From contig CAWBPN010000013.1 of NCBI GenBank assembly GCA_963790715.1, positions 176,741 to 240,740 on the forward strand: DNA of 64,000 bases. The letters are read 5' to 3'. The notes under the pieces are model-generated. The model was not told where the DNA came from, ran no database searches, and saw only the letters and a list, made by a program, of their open reading frames with translations. A program made the translations under genes and the position numbers. Positions 15,741 to 25,153 of this stretch are shown here, in pieces. The DNA comes from DCFW01 sp963790715 (lineage in GTDB: Bacteria > Bacteroidota > Bacteroidia > Bacteroidales > Bacteroidaceae). Numbering within the stretch: the stretch's first letter is position 1; the number at the start of each line of letters is the position of its first letter.

Positions 15741-18221
15741 TTAATAAAAATCGACCACTGTGATGCCTGTTCCTCCAAGTTGTACATGTTCGTCATTGAA
15801 GTCTTTCACTCCCGAAACTGTTTTAAGATAGTCGCGTATGAGTGTACGGAGTATACCTGTGCCGGTACCATGCAGAATTCGCACGCGTGACATACCTATT
15901 TGTATTGCATCATCAATGAAATATGTCACCGCTTGCAAAGCTTCATCGCCACGCATACCGCGGACGTCAATGTCTTGTTTGAAATTCAGCTTCTTATCAT
16001 ACATCTCATCAAGAGTCTGTTTACTTATGTATGATGTCTTTAAGCTTTCCTCTTTTTGTATGGTCTTATCGGTGCGTACAAGTTTGTCAAGCTTGGTCTG
16101 CAGCGTTAGGTCACCGAATGTAACTGTGGCGTTTTTCCCATTTACTGCATTGAGTACGCCGATAGTGTTTTGTCCTTTTATTATAACTTTGTCGCCGACT
16201 GTCAATTCTTTCTTTACAGTTGGTTGCGCGTTGTTTACTTTTTTGTTCTTTTTCTTATCTCTGTTAGCCTTCAGCTTTTCTATCTTATGAGCGATCTTTC
16301 GTTCCAGTTCATCATCTTTTTGTTGCAGTTTTTCGTTTTTGAAATCCTCAAGTTCTTTGCGCACGTTACGTGTTTGCTCCTTTTCGGCTTGTGATTCTTT
16401 TATAGACCTTATTGTGCTCTCAATACGGGCATTTGACTCACTTAGAATTTGTTCCGCCTGTTCTTTGGCTTGCTTTATAATATCCTTACGCTCGCTTAGT
16501 AAGGTTTCTGTTTCGGTTTTATATTTGCCGATAGTCTCCTCAAGTTGCTTTTCTTGTTTGTGAATATTACGACGTTTGTTTTCCCAATACATTTTATCAC
16601 GAACGATGTCTTGCAGGTATTTGTCAGAATTGATATATTCCGAGCCTACCATATCCGATGCGTCCTTGATAACCGTTTCGGGCAAACCTATCTTACGGGC
16701 AATTTCTATAGCGAATGAACTGCCCGGGTTGCCTATTGCCAATTGGAACAATGGGCGCATTTGTTGACGGTCATACAGCATTGCTCCGTTGATTACATGT
16801 GGATGGTCCTCGGCAAAATGCTTAAGATTTTGATAGTGAGTGGTGATAATGCCGTATGTGCCTTTTTCGTCGAATTGTCTCAATACAGCTTCGGCAATGG
16901 CGCCACCTATTTGCGGTTCGGTGCCTCCGCCGAACTCGTCGATGAGTATTAGGCTGCGTTCGTTGCAGCCTTTCATCATGTTCTTCATGTTGAGCAGGTG
17001 CGACGAGTATGTACTTAGGTCGTCTTCGATGCTTTGTTCATCACCGATATCAATAAATATACTGCTGAATATGCCGGTGACGCTGCTTTCGGCAACAGGT
17101 ATTTGCAGTCCGCATTGCAGCATATATTGCAGTAACCCTACTGTTTTGAGACACACCGACTTACCTCCGGCATTAGGACCTGAGATAATAAGTATACGGC
17201 GATTTTTATCTATCTGTATGTCAAGCGGATTCATCTTTTTATCGTGCTTAACCAACGACATTTGCAGTAATGGATGAATGGCGCTTCCCCAGTCGATAAA
17301 TCCGTAATTGACAATTGTCGGATGTATACCGCCGATACGTTCTGATAGAAGTGCTTTGGCACGAATGAAATCAATCTCTGCCAGGAACGAATAACCGATG
17401 AGAATATTATCTACTTGCGGACGCAAAGAAGCACTGAAATCGGTAAGAATCTTAATTATCTCCCGATGTTCATCGCCTTCAAGTTCGCGTATGCGGTTGT
17501 TTGCTTCAACGATTTGCTCAGGTTCGATAAAAAGGGTCTTGCCTGTTGCAGATTCATCGTGAACGATACCTCTGATTTGACGTTTCATAACCGGTGCTAT
17601 CGGTATAACCAATCGTCCGTCACGCACGGTAGGTGCTACGTCTTTACCAACAAGTCCGTCGCTTTGAGCTTTGTGAAGAATTGAGTTAAGTGTTTTGGAT
17701 ATGCCGTTGGTCGTGGACGTAAGCTCACGACGTATTTGCATAAGGTTTGCCGATGCGTTGTCTTTAATCTTTCCGTATTTATCGAGTATCCTGTCAATTT
17801 GTTTTACGATGTCAGGAAAAGTGAAAATATCTTTTGCCAACAAACTGAGGTGAGGATATAATAACGTTTCTTCATCATCGCCGTTCTTCTTTAGCAGGCA
17901 CTTAACTATCCCATTGATAGTATCCAATGAACGCTGAAGATTAAATAGTTCCTCTTCATTCAGATATGTTCCTTCAACGCGAATGCGTTTCAGGGAAGGG
18001 CGTACATCATAAAAGAATTGGTCTGGGAACTGCTCTTCTTCATGTAAAATACGAATGAATTCAGATGTTTGGTCTAAACTCTCTTCGATGATGTTCTTTT
18101 TGTCGGTAAATTTCATTTCCGTCACCAACTCTTGTCCCAAAGGACTTAGGCAAAGCTCTTGAAGTTGATGGCGTATTTGTGTAAATTCAATCTTATGTTC
18201 GAAATTTTCGGGATATATCAT
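15741..18221 (-). CDS. mutS2: MutS2 family endonuclease (Smr domain)
   Basis: The 826-residue protein has a MutS-type core and clamp. Walker A ISGPNAGGKSVCLKT lies near residues 345-360, followed by DEFGGGTEP (Walker B region) and TTHYQNLK. A long coiled coil with many Lys and Glu spans about 520-640. A KOW-like segment follows (VGDKVIIKGQNTIGVLNAV). The C-terminal Smr nuclease domain (DVRGMRGDEALQAV, RILHGTGTGILRTLIRDYL) covers about 750-810. MutS2 suppresses recombination or acts in ribosome rescue, not in mismatch repair. It sits six bases after fmt on the same strand. Confidence 0.95.
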   Translation of the reverse strand: MIYPENFEHKIEFTQIRHQLQELCLSPLGQELVTEMKFTDKKNIIEESLDQTSEFIRILHEEEQFPDQFFYDVRPSLKRIRVEGTYLNEEELFNLQRSLDTINGIVKCLLKKNGDDEETLLYPHLSLLAKDIFTFPDIVKQIDRILDKYGKIKDNASANLMQIRRELTSTTNGISKTLNSILHKAQSDGLVGKDVAPTVRDGRLVIPIAPVMKRQIRGIVHDESATGKTLFIEPEQIVEANNRIRELEGDEHREIIKILTDFSASLRPQVDNILIGYSFLAEIDFIRAKALLSERIGGIHPTIVNYGFIDWGSAIHPLLQMSLVKHDKKMNPLDIQIDKNRRILIISGPNAGGKSVCLKTVGLLQYMLQCGLQIPVAESSVTGIFSSIFIDIGDEQSIEDDLSTYSSHLLNMKNMMKGCNERSLILIDEFGGGTEPQIGGAIAEAVLRQFDEKGTYGIITTHYQNLKHFAEDHPHVINGAMLYDRQQMRPLFQLAIGNPGSSFAIEIARKIGLPETVIKDASDMVGSEYINSDKYLQDIVRDKMYWENKRRNIHKQEKQLEETIGKYKTETETLLSERKDIIKQAKEQAEQILSESNARIESTIRSIKESQAEKEQTRNVRKELEDFKNEKLQQKDDELERKIAHKIEKLKANRDKKKNKKVNNAQPTVKKELTVGDKVIIKGQNTIGVLNAVNGKNATVTFGDLTLQTKLDKLVRTDKTIQKEESLKTSYISKQTLDEMYDKKLNFKQDIDVRGMRGDEALQAVTYFIDDAIQIGMSRVRILHGTGTGILRTLIRDYLKTVSGVKDFNDEHVQLGGTGITVVDFY

Positions 18222-18227
18222 ACAGAT

Positions 18228-19184
18228 TTATTGTTGTACTTTAAAACCTCTGAGAAAGTCTTCGACCTGCATACGCTTTTTGCCTGCTTGTTGAAGTGAC
18301 AGAATCCTGATGAAACCGTCTGCGGCAGCAAATTTAAGTTCTTTCCTGCCGTCGGTGATAACCGTGCCGGAAGCTACTGTAGCTGAACATTGTTCTTTGT
18401 CGGTCTTGAACACTTTTATTTCAACTTCTTCGCCTTTATCGTTAGTTATAACGGTGCGTGCGGCAGGGTAGGGAGACAATCCTCGAATGAAATTATACAC
18501 ACGTTTTACGGGTTGATTCCAATTAATTTGGCATGTCTCTTTAAATATCTTTGGAGCAGGTTTCAATTCACCGTTTATTGCGGGAAGCGAAGCCTGGTCT
18601 ATGGATTTTACATTATTCGATAATATAGCTTCAACCGTGTCGAGAACCAATTGGCTACCCAAGTTCATCAACTTGTCATGAACTATCTCAAGATCGTCTG
18701 TTTCGGCAATCGGTACGTGTACCTGTTGTATTATCTTACCTGTGTCCATGCCTTTTTCAAGAAAAAACGTTGTGATGCCGGTTTCTTTTTCACCGTTTAT
18801 GATAGCCCAGTTGATAGGAGCTGCCCCGCGATATTGCGGGAGTAATGATGCATGCAGGTTGAATGTGCCGAAGCGTGGCATACTCCAAACAACTTCGGGC
18901 AACATACGAAAAGCAACAACTATTTGTAAGTCTGCTTTGTATGATGATAGTTCGTCAACAAAGTCTGGGTCTTTCAGCTTTACCGGTTGCAGCAGAGGCA
19001 ATTTTTGTTGCAGCGCATATTGTTTTACGGGTGAGAACTGAATCTTGTGTCCGCGTCCGGCAGGTTTGTCGGGCATGGTGATTACAGCCACCACATTATA
19101 ATGATTTTCTACGAGAACTTTTAACGGTAATACGGCAAAATCGGGTGTACCCATGTACACTATTCTTAAATCTTTCTTTTCCAT
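18228..19184 (-). CDS. fmt: methionyl-tRNA formyltransferase
   Basis: The 318-residue protein transfers a formyl group from 10-formyl-tetrahydrofolate to initiator Met-tRNA. MGTPDFAVLPL lies near the start, and the catalytic segment FNLHASLLPQYRGAAPINWA (Asn, His) near 108-127. This is followed by GITTFFLEKGMDTGKI, which carries the catalytic Asp. The C-terminal OB-like domain begins near 205 (INWNQPVKRVYNFIRGLSP). It lies five bases after clc and six before mutS2, in a tight operon. Confidence 0.96.
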   Translation of the reverse strand: MEKKDLRIVYMGTPDFAVLPLKVLVENHYNVVAVITMPDKPAGRGHKIQFSPVKQYALQQKLPLLQPVKLKDPDFVDELSSYKADLQIVVAFRMLPEVVWSMPRFGTFNLHASLLPQYRGAAPINWAIINGEKETGITTFFLEKGMDTGKIIQQVHVPIAETDDLEIVHDKLMNLGSQLVLDTVEAILSNNVKSIDQASLPAINGELKPAPKIFKETCQINWNQPVKRVYNFIRGLSPYPAARTVITNDKGEEVEIKVFKTDKEQCSATVASGTVITDGRKELKFAAADGFIRILSLQQAGKKRMQVEDFLRGFKVQQ

Positions 19185-19189
19185 GTTTG

Positions 19190-20983
19190 TTAATCTTCAG
19201 AGAAATGTACCAGCAGTTGCCGGTAAGTGCTTAATATTTTCGACTTTGACACGAAACCAAGATAATTGCCGTCATTGTCGCATACGGGAAGATTCCATGC
19301 TTTGGTATCGTCGAATGTCTGCATTACGTGCTCCATGAGGTCGTCATTATGCAGAACGGCTGGAGCTGATGTCATAAACCTTTTTACTGTGAACTGATGG
19401 TACAGCTCGGCACGGAACATGATGTTTCGTATGTCATCCAACTTAACTATGCCTATAAGTTTATTCCTATCATCCAGTACCGGAAATACGTCACGTCTTG
19501 TTTTTGTTATGATTGACACCAATTGTCCCAAATCCATATTTTGAGTTATAGGCATAAAGTCGGTCTCGATAACGTTTTCCAGCTTCATCAATGTAAGTAC
19601 GGCTTTGTCTTTATGGTGAGTCATCAGTTCTCCCTTTTTTGCTAAACGCATGGCATATATGCAGGTAGGTTCAAAAATGATAATTGTCATATATGAACAA
19701 ACGGATACAATCATCAGCGGCAGGAATAAACCGTAACCACCGGTTAGTTCTGCAATCAGGAATACACCTGTAAGAGGCGCATGCATGACTGCGCTCATTA
19801 CACCTGCCATACCCATCAGTGCAAAGTTGGTTTCAGGCAGATAAGGCAATGTTCCCAATCCGTTTGAGAAATGTGAGAAGATAAAACCCGATATGCAACC
19901 GAGAAACAATGTAGGAGCAAATATACCACCACAACCTCCGCCTCCGTTGGTCGCAGTGGACGCAAACACCTTTGTCAGTACAATTAAGCTTAAATATGCA
20001 AGTATCATGTTGTCGTTGCCATAGAAGAGAGAGTTGTTCATCACCGTATCCCATTGGTGAATGTTGCTACCGTTTATCAACAATTCTATGGTGTCGTAAC
20101 CTTCGCCGTAGAGCGGAGGAAACAGGAAGATAAGTATACTTAATGTGATTCCCCCCAAAGCTAATTTAGTCCACGGACTTTTCCTCTTACCGAAAATGTT
20201 TTCGAACCAGTTCATGGCGCGAGTGAAATAGAGCGATACCAAACCGGTGAATATACCTAATAATATTGTGTAAGGAATACGTTCTAACGTGAAAGTGTTT
20301 TGCAGATGGAACGCAAACATAGGATGCAGTCCGGTGAATATATATGAAAATACGGCGGCAGTGACTGCAGAAATCATCAACGGGAGCAATGATGCCATAG
20401 TTAAGTCTATCATCAGTACTTCAAGCGTAAAACATAGGCCGGCTATCGGCGCTTTGAAGATGCTTGATATGGCACCTGCTGCACCACAACCCACGAGTAG
20501 CATCAAAGTCTTGTGCTCCATCTTGAATGCCATACCGAGATTTGAACCTATGGCCGAACCGGTGAGTACGATAGGCGACTCGGCTCCGACCGAACCACCA
20601 AATCCTATTGTAATGGCACTGGCAATTATTCCCGACCAAGTGTTATGAGTCCTGATACGACTTTGACGTCGGGAGATGGCATAAAGAATGCGTGTTACGC
20701 CGTGGCTTATATCATCGCGTACGATATATCTAACGAATAACCCCGCCAGGAATATACCGATAACAGGATAAACCAAATATAAGTAATTGGCATGAGTAAC
20801 ATTAAAGTTCTCTGTCAACATATTTTCAATCTGACTTATAAGCCATTTTAGTACAAAAGCTGCTACGGCAGTAAGAAAACCTACCATAAAACTTAGTACG
20901 AGGACAAATCTTTTTTCCGGAATATGCTCCTCACGCCAACGATTAAGCGATTGAAAAAATGTTGTTTTTTCTTGATATTGCAT
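19190..20983 (-). CDS. ClC-type chloride channel/antiporter with two CBS domains
   Basis: The start is placed at the ATG ending at 20983 (MQYQEKTTFF) rather than the upstream TTG. About 597 residues contain a ClC membrane domain with roughly ten to twelve helices. Selectivity-filter-like segments include GSVGAESPIVLTGSAIG (with the gating-type Glu) and GGCGGIFAPTLFLG. A pair of CBS domains covers about residues 450-595 (DFMPITQNMDLGQLV, FPVLDDRNKLIGIVKLDD, LPVCDNDGNYLGFVSKSK). It moves chloride or a similar anion across the inner membrane, possibly gated by adenine nucleotides binding the CBS pair. It stands between tsaC and fmt. Confidence 0.92.
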   Translation of the reverse strand: MQYQEKTTFFQSLNRWREEHIPEKRFVLVLSFMVGFLTAVAAFVLKWLISQIENMLTENFNVTHANYLYLVYPVIGIFLAGLFVRYIVRDDISHGVTRILYAISRRQSRIRTHNTWSGIIASAITIGFGGSVGAESPIVLTGSAIGSNLGMAFKMEHKTLMLLVGCGAAGAISSIFKAPIAGLCFTLEVLMIDLTMASLLPLMISAVTAAVFSYIFTGLHPMFAFHLQNTFTLERIPYTILLGIFTGLVSLYFTRAMNWFENIFGKRKSPWTKLALGGITLSILIFLFPPLYGEGYDTIELLINGSNIHQWDTVMNNSLFYGNDNMILAYLSLIVLTKVFASTATNGGGGCGGIFAPTLFLGCISGFIFSHFSNGLGTLPYLPETNFALMGMAGVMSAVMHAPLTGVFLIAELTGGYGLFLPLMIVSVCSYMTIIIFEPTCIYAMRLAKKGELMTHHKDKAVLTLMKLENVIETDFMPITQNMDLGQLVSIITKTRRDVFPVLDDRNKLIGIVKLDDIRNIMFRAELYHQFTVKRFMTSAPAVLHNDDLMEHVMQTFDDTKAWNLPVCDNDGNYLGFVSKSKILSTYRQLLVHFSED

Positions 20984-21077
20984 TATTAACCACCATTTCA
21001 ATTATAAACAAATTGCAAAGTAAAGAATAATATTCACAAATTACAACATTGATGTCAATGTTTTATTAAATGCTTTC

Positions 21078-21647
21078 TTATTCACGAATGACTTTTATCG
21101 TACCGCCTTTGCCTATTTTTACTATGCTTGACGGTTTGGCAGGTGTAGCATCGTTCTGTCGATATTTTACAATATAATCTACTGCATTTTTTATTTCATC
21201 ACTTATATCGGCAAATGATTTCGGTGAAGGTTCACCGCTAATATTGGCCGAAGTGGAAACTATCGCCTTACGAAAACGTTGGCATAGTTGCTTCGAAAAA
21301 TCTTCGTTAGTGATGCGCATTCCCACGCTTCCGTCTTCAGCTAAGAGGTTGGTAGCCAAGTTCCGTGCATTATCGTAAATGACGGTCAGCGGTTTTGTAT
21401 TCATTTCAATCATGTCCCATGTTACTGAAGGTATGTCATTAACATAGAATTCAACTTTCGGTTCAGAGTCAACCAACACTATAAGCGCTTTACTGTCGTT
21501 GCGTCTCTTTATATCGTATATTTTTTTTACAGCTTCTGGATTTGTGGCATCACAACCTATTCCCCATATAGTATCGGTGGGATATAGTATAATACCACCG
21601 TTATTCATCACTTTGCAAGCTTCTATAATATCTTCTTTGTAATCCAT
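21078..21647 (-). CDS. tsaC: L-threonylcarbamoyladenylate synthase (Sua5/YciO/YrdC)
   Basis: The 189-residue protein has the YrdC fold with the conserved start GGIILYPTDTIWGIGCDATN near 16-35 and KRRNDSKALIVLV near 47-59. A later segment is VGMRITNEDF and the substrate-binding STSANISGEPSPKSF near 132-146. It makes threonylcarbamoyl-AMP from threonine, bicarbonate and ATP, the first step in t6A37 modification of ANN-decoding tRNAs. The partner ATPase gene tsaE is elsewhere in this window (42386). It is the first gene of the minus-strand run through clc, fmt, mutS2, uvrD and nspC. Confidence 0.94.
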   Translation of the reverse strand: MDYKEDIIEACKVMNNGGIILYPTDTIWGIGCDATNPEAVKKIYDIKRRNDSKALIVLVDSEPKVEFYVNDIPSVTWDMIEMNTKPLTVIYDNARNLATNLLAEDGSVGMRITNEDFSKQLCQRFRKAIVSTSANISGEPSPKSFADISDEIKNAVDYIVKYRQNDATPAKPSSIVKIGKGGTIKVIRE

Positions 21648-21703
21648 TTTATTGATGTTTATTTCGTAATGTTCATTATAATAACTCGTTTTTTCTAATT
21701 TTA

Positions 21704-21735
21704 TTGTATTATACTTGAATTTTTTTATACCTTTG
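21704..21735 (+). promoter_or_regulatory. promoter of L,D-transpeptidase / sigma factor operon
   Basis: TTG (21704-21706) and TACCTTTG (21728-21735) are 21 bases apart, matching the Bacteroidota consensus. Transcription would start near 21740, about 33 bases before the ATG at 21773. Confidence 0.65.
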
Positions 21736-21772
21736 ATTAAGAAATGAAATGATTAATGCCGAAACCATATAG

Positions 21773-23251
21773 ATGAAATATAAAGCTTTGCTATTGTCAC
21801 TGCTGGTTCTCTTACTTGCTTCCTGTGAAAAGAAGGATGTGAAGTTGATTGATGTACAGGCGTTTAAGGACGAAAAGTTTGAGGTAAACCGTTCATTACT
21901 GTTTAGTAAATTGATAAAATATTGTGGTGGAGAACGTAGTAATTTTCATCGAAATGTGGCAATAAGGGAGTACTATAAACAGTATGGTAACTTAATTTGG
22001 AGCGACAATTTTAAGTTCGATAAGGCAGATACTCTAATATCATGGCTTAAGTTCACAGAGGCAGACGGCATTAATCAACACATATTCCATATAAAAAAAG
22101 AGCGACATTTGATTAATAAATTACGAAATTACGACATTAAAAAGGGCGAAAGTATAACAAAGATGCTTGCGGAATTGGATTTTCTACTGTCGGAGGATTA
22201 TCTGCGATACGTAGATGGCATGAAATTTGGATTCGTAAATCCTGAGTCGGTTTACAATAATCTAGAATATATGCATTCTATGGTAAATCCTGCCGATTCC
22301 ACGAACCATAGGCGCATCCTTTTTGATATGAATATCTATCATCCCGATGCTGCATCTGATTTAAAGGCACTGGAATGTGTAAGTAGTAGTGTTGACGGAT
22401 TTATTTCAGCTTCACAACCTCGTAATCCGGATTATAATATCTTGAAAAAAGAGTTAAGTCACTGCAAGGATTCAACTTTAAGATACAAAATCGCTGTTAA
22501 TATGGAACGTTACAGATGGCAGCCCATTCAGAAAGAAGGTAGTAAATACGTATGGGTAAATTTGGCACAATGTCGTTTGTACGGAATTGACCGTAAAAGC
22601 GAAAATATTTTGAATATGAAAATATGTGAGGGCGCTGTTGATCATAAAACTCCTGTTTTGAGCAGTCTGATAAGTTATATGCAAATTAATCCTTATTGGG
22701 TTATACCGAAAAGTATTGTCAGGCGAGAGATTATACCGTGCATGCAGCGTAATTATAATTATTTGCAGAAACGGGATATTGAAGTGCTTGATCGTAACGG
22801 ACACAAAATAAATCCTCATAGCGTACATTGGAACTCAAGTGCTGAAAGTATTCCATATACATTTAGACAAAATAGCGGTGGAGAAAATTCACTTGGCCGA
22901 CTAATCTTTAGGTTTAAAAATAATTTTTCCATATTTTTGCACGACACAAATAGCAGATGGGTCTTTAGCAGTGCAACTCGTACGGTGAGCCACGGCTGCA
23001 TTAGGCTTGAACATCCTGTTGATTTGGCTTGGTTTTTAATGAAACATAAAGATAATGACCGATTGCAAAAGATAAAATATGCCATAACACAAGATTCAAT
23101 AAAACATCCTGATACGTATGTGTTTTCTGAGTCGGTGCCGTTGTTTATTAAATATTATACGGTGTATGTGGATGATAAAAGGAATGTCGTATATTGCAAT
23201 GATCCATATAAATATGATGAGCCTTTAAAAGAAGCTTTAAAACATTTATAA
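21773..23251 (+). CDS. L,D-transpeptidase YcbB-like lipoprotein
   Basis: The 492-residue protein begins with a lipoprotein signal peptide (LLLSLLVLLLASCEKK, lipidated Cys near 18). The N-terminal half is a scaffold domain typical of the YcbB/LdtD class (YYKQYGNLIWSDN). ERYRWQPIQKEGSKYVWVNL opens the YkuD catalytic domain near 242. The catalytic motif SHGCIRLEHP near 405 carries His and Cys. Such enzymes make 3-3 cross-links in peptidoglycan or attach proteins to it, in the periplasm. An ECF sigma gene starts nine bases downstream, so the two are probably co-transcribed, hinting at an envelope-stress link. Confidence 0.9.
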   Translation: MKYKALLLSLLVLLLASCEKKDVKLIDVQAFKDEKFEVNRSLLFSKLIKYCGGERSNFHRNVAIREYYKQYGNLIWSDNFKFDKADTLISWLKFTEADGINQHIFHIKKERHLINKLRNYDIKKGESITKMLAELDFLLSEDYLRYVDGMKFGFVNPESVYNNLEYMHSMVNPADSTNHRRILFDMNIYHPDAASDLKALECVSSSVDGFISASQPRNPDYNILKKELSHCKDSTLRYKIAVNMERYRWQPIQKEGSKYVWVNLAQCRLYGIDRKSENILNMKICEGAVDHKTPVLSSLISYMQINPYWVIPKSIVRREIIPCMQRNYNYLQKRDIEVLDRNGHKINPHSVHWNSSAESIPYTFRQNSGGENSLGRLIFRFKNNFSIFLHDTNSRWVFSSATRTVSHGCIRLEHPVDLAWFLMKHKDNDRLQKIKYAITQDSIKHPDTYVFSESVPLFIKYYTVYVDDKRNVVYCNDPYKYDEPLKEALKHL

Positions 23252-23260
23252 TTTAATGCT

Positions 23261-23809
23261 ATGAAGTTTGATGAGAATGAAGTAACTAAGATGCTAAAGG
23301 ATCCCGAAATGCAACGTAAAGCATTCGAGATGATTGTTGCAGAATACCAAGATCAACTATATTGGCAAGTACGCCGCATGATAAGTGATCATGATGATGC
23401 CGATGATACACTTCAAAACATATTTATAAAAGCTTGGGTTAATATTGATTCGTTCCGCGGAGAGTCACGTTTGTCTACATGGCTTTATCGTATAGCAATG
23501 AATGAGTGCATTACTTTCATAAACAAGAAAAAAGCGGAGCAAAAAGTATCCCTTTCCGATCCCGATTCCGATCCTGTGCGTTATCTTGAAAGCGACAGCT
23601 ATTTTGATGGTGATACAATGGAGGGTCTTTTGCAGAAAGCGTTGTTGACTTTGCCTGAAAAGCAACGCCTGGTATTTAATATGAAATATTTCAAAGAAAT
23701 GAAATATGAAGAAATGTCTGATATACTAAATACCTCGGTAGGGGCTTTGAAAGCTTCATATCATATTGCCGTAAAAAAAATAGCGGTATATATTGAGAAT
23801 AATGTTTAA
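23261..23809 (+). CDS. ECF RNA polymerase sigma factor
   Basis: The 182-residue protein has sigma region 2 (DQLYWQVRRMISDHDDADDT followed by LQNIFIKAW, about 32-63) with the DADDTLQ core-binding/-10 segment. Region 4 (LLTLPEKQRLVFNMKYF then MKYEEMSDILNTSVGALKAS) lies at about 128-170. It has no N-terminal or C-terminal extension. It follows the L,D-transpeptidase by nine bases and precedes a small membrane protein and a secreted protein, a layout like sigma, anti-sigma and periplasmic target. The regulon is unknown; the TAnnTTTG-type boxes seen elsewhere are for the primary sigma factor. Confidence 0.93.
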   Translation: MKFDENEVTKMLKDPEMQRKAFEMIVAEYQDQLYWQVRRMISDHDDADDTLQNIFIKAWVNIDSFRGESRLSTWLYRIAMNECITFINKKKAEQKVSLSDPDSDPVRYLESDSYFDGDTMEGLLQKALLTLPEKQRLVFNMKYFKEMKYEEMSDILNTSVGALKASYHIAVKKIAVYIENNV

Positions 23810-23855
23810 ACCTTTTCGGTTCTATTTAGTCTTATAGATATAAAAAGTTGCAATT

Positions 23856-24242
23856 ATGAAATACGAAGAGGAGATATTAAAAAAATGTGGCAAAGGGAAT
23901 CCGTTCAGAGTTCCTGAAGGCTATTTTGATAATCTTTCTCAGAGGATAATGAATTCGCTACCCGAGAAAGATATGTCGGTTAGACCATTAATGTCTGTCG
24001 CTGTTGCACGAAGGCATCATCGTCTCTTGTTGAGATTAACCTCAATAGCTGCTGCGTGTATCGGGTTGATGTTTGTTATTGGTCTTTATGTGCATCGTTC
24101 TGATAAATCGTTACAGATTGCAAAAGTGGAATCAAAAGTTAAAGTAGAGCAATTATCAGATCAAGACGTAGAATCTATGGTTCATAGTTCGCACATGGAT
24201 GATTATACTCTATATCAATATTTGTCGGATTCAGAAAATTAA
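23856..24242 (+). CDS. single-pass membrane protein, possible anti-sigma factor
   Basis: The 128-residue protein has a soluble N-terminal part (about 1-60: EEILKKCGKGNPFRVPEGYF). One membrane helix follows at about 66-85 (LTSIAAACIGLMFVIGLYV), and then a 40-residue tail predicted outside. It lies 46 bases downstream of the ECF sigma gene. Bacteroidota proteins of this size and topology in this place are often annotated only as hypothetical. An anti-sigma role is inferred from position and topology; no zinc anti-sigma motif (HxxxCxxC) is present. Confidence 0.7.
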   Translation: MKYEEEILKKCGKGNPFRVPEGYFDNLSQRIMNSLPEKDMSVRPLMSVAVARRHHRLLLRLTSIAAACIGLMFVIGLYVHRSDKSLQIAKVESKVKVEQLSDQDVESMVHSSHMDDYTLYQYLSDSEN

Positions 24243-24254
24243 GATTTTAAGGTC

Positions 24255-24683
24255 ATGAAAAAAATAGCTTTATTTGTAACAATAAGTATATTATACGCTT
24301 TTGTACCGATTGTTGCACAAAATAGAAGAATGTCACCTGAAGAATTTCAGGCAAAGCAAAAAGCATTTATTATTGAAGAAGCAAAACTTACTCCGGAAGA
24401 ATCAGCGCGTTTTTTCCCTATATTCTTTAAATTACAGGCTACTAAAAAAGCATTGATGGATAAAGGATGGAAATCTATGCACTTTCTTCGTGACGGTAAT
24501 GCCAGTGAAGCAGAATATGCTCAGGCTGTTATTCAAATGTACGATTCACGCATTGCTACAGATAAGCTTGATAGATTATATTTAAGCAAGTATGCGCGTA
24601 TACTGCCTTACAGTAAGATATATAAAGTTATGCATGCTGAGATGGATTTCCATCGTCAGATGTTAAGGTCATTCCATCATTAA
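24255..24683 (+). CDS. secreted helical protein, Spy/CpxP-like in character
   Basis: The 142-residue protein has a cleavable signal peptide (KIALFVTISILYAFVPIVAQ, cut near residue 21). The mature part is almost wholly helical and charged, with EEFQAKQKAFIIEEAKLTPEE resembling the LTxxQ-type helix of periplasmic Spy/CpxP chaperones. It is the last gene of the run beginning with the L,D-transpeptidase, 12 bases after the presumed anti-sigma gene. A stress-sensing or chaperone role in the periplasm is inference; no exact family is recognised. Confidence 0.7.
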   Translation: MKKIALFVTISILYAFVPIVAQNRRMSPEEFQAKQKAFIIEEAKLTPEESARFFPIFFKLQATKKALMDKGWKSMHFLRDGNASEAEYAQAVIQMYDSRIATDKLDRLYLSKYARILPYSKIYKVMHAEMDFHRQMLRSFHH

Positions 24684-24685
24684 AT

Positions 24686-25147
24686 TCAAATATTCGGCTG
24701 CTTGTCGGCAGGTGGAGTAATATCTACCTGATTGGTGATTTTTGCGATGTCTTTATCGAATGAATAGTAATAGGTACTTGTGTATCTAGCTCCATACTTA
24801 TTTTCACTGCTGAATTTGAAATTACATGTCCAACCTATTGGTCGTTTCTTGTAATTACGTTCGAAGTTCTTTATCAGTTGTGTGTATTTTTGTTCTTCTG
24901 ATGGATTATCGCCGGCGTTATCCAAACTGTCCTTTATGTTGCACCAATGTGCAAACTGTTTTTCATCGGTAGGTGTTGAATAAAGGGTATCCAATTTAGA
25001 TATTTCTACAAATTGATAGCTCAACCAATTAATAGAGGAGTTTTTCAAATCTTTTTCAATTAACGAACGTGCTTTATCCGATTGTGAACTGCAAGCTGTG
25101 GTTATTACCACTAGGACAAGCAATGCACAGTACTTTACATTAGGCAT
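24686..25147 (-). CDS. hypothetical lipoprotein
   Basis: The 153-residue protein has a lipoprotein signal (LLVLVVITTACSS, lipidated Cys near residue 19). The mature part is polar, with helix near 25-50 and a C-terminal beta-rich part with many Tyr (GARYTSTYYYSFDKDI). I recognise no domain. Its stop is convergent with, and two bases from, the stop of the plus-strand secreted helical protein. It follows a cytoplasmic acidic protein gene by six bases and is probably in the same transcript. Confidence 0.7.
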   Translation of the reverse strand: MPNVKYCALLVLVVITTACSSQSDKARSLIEKDLKNSSINWLSYQFVEISKLDTLYSTPTDEKQFAHWCNIKDSLDNAGDNPSEEQKYTQLIKNFERNYKKRPIGWTCNFKFSSENKYGARYTSTYYYSFDKDIAKITNQVDITPPADKQPNI

Positions 25148-25153
25148 CAGTTT

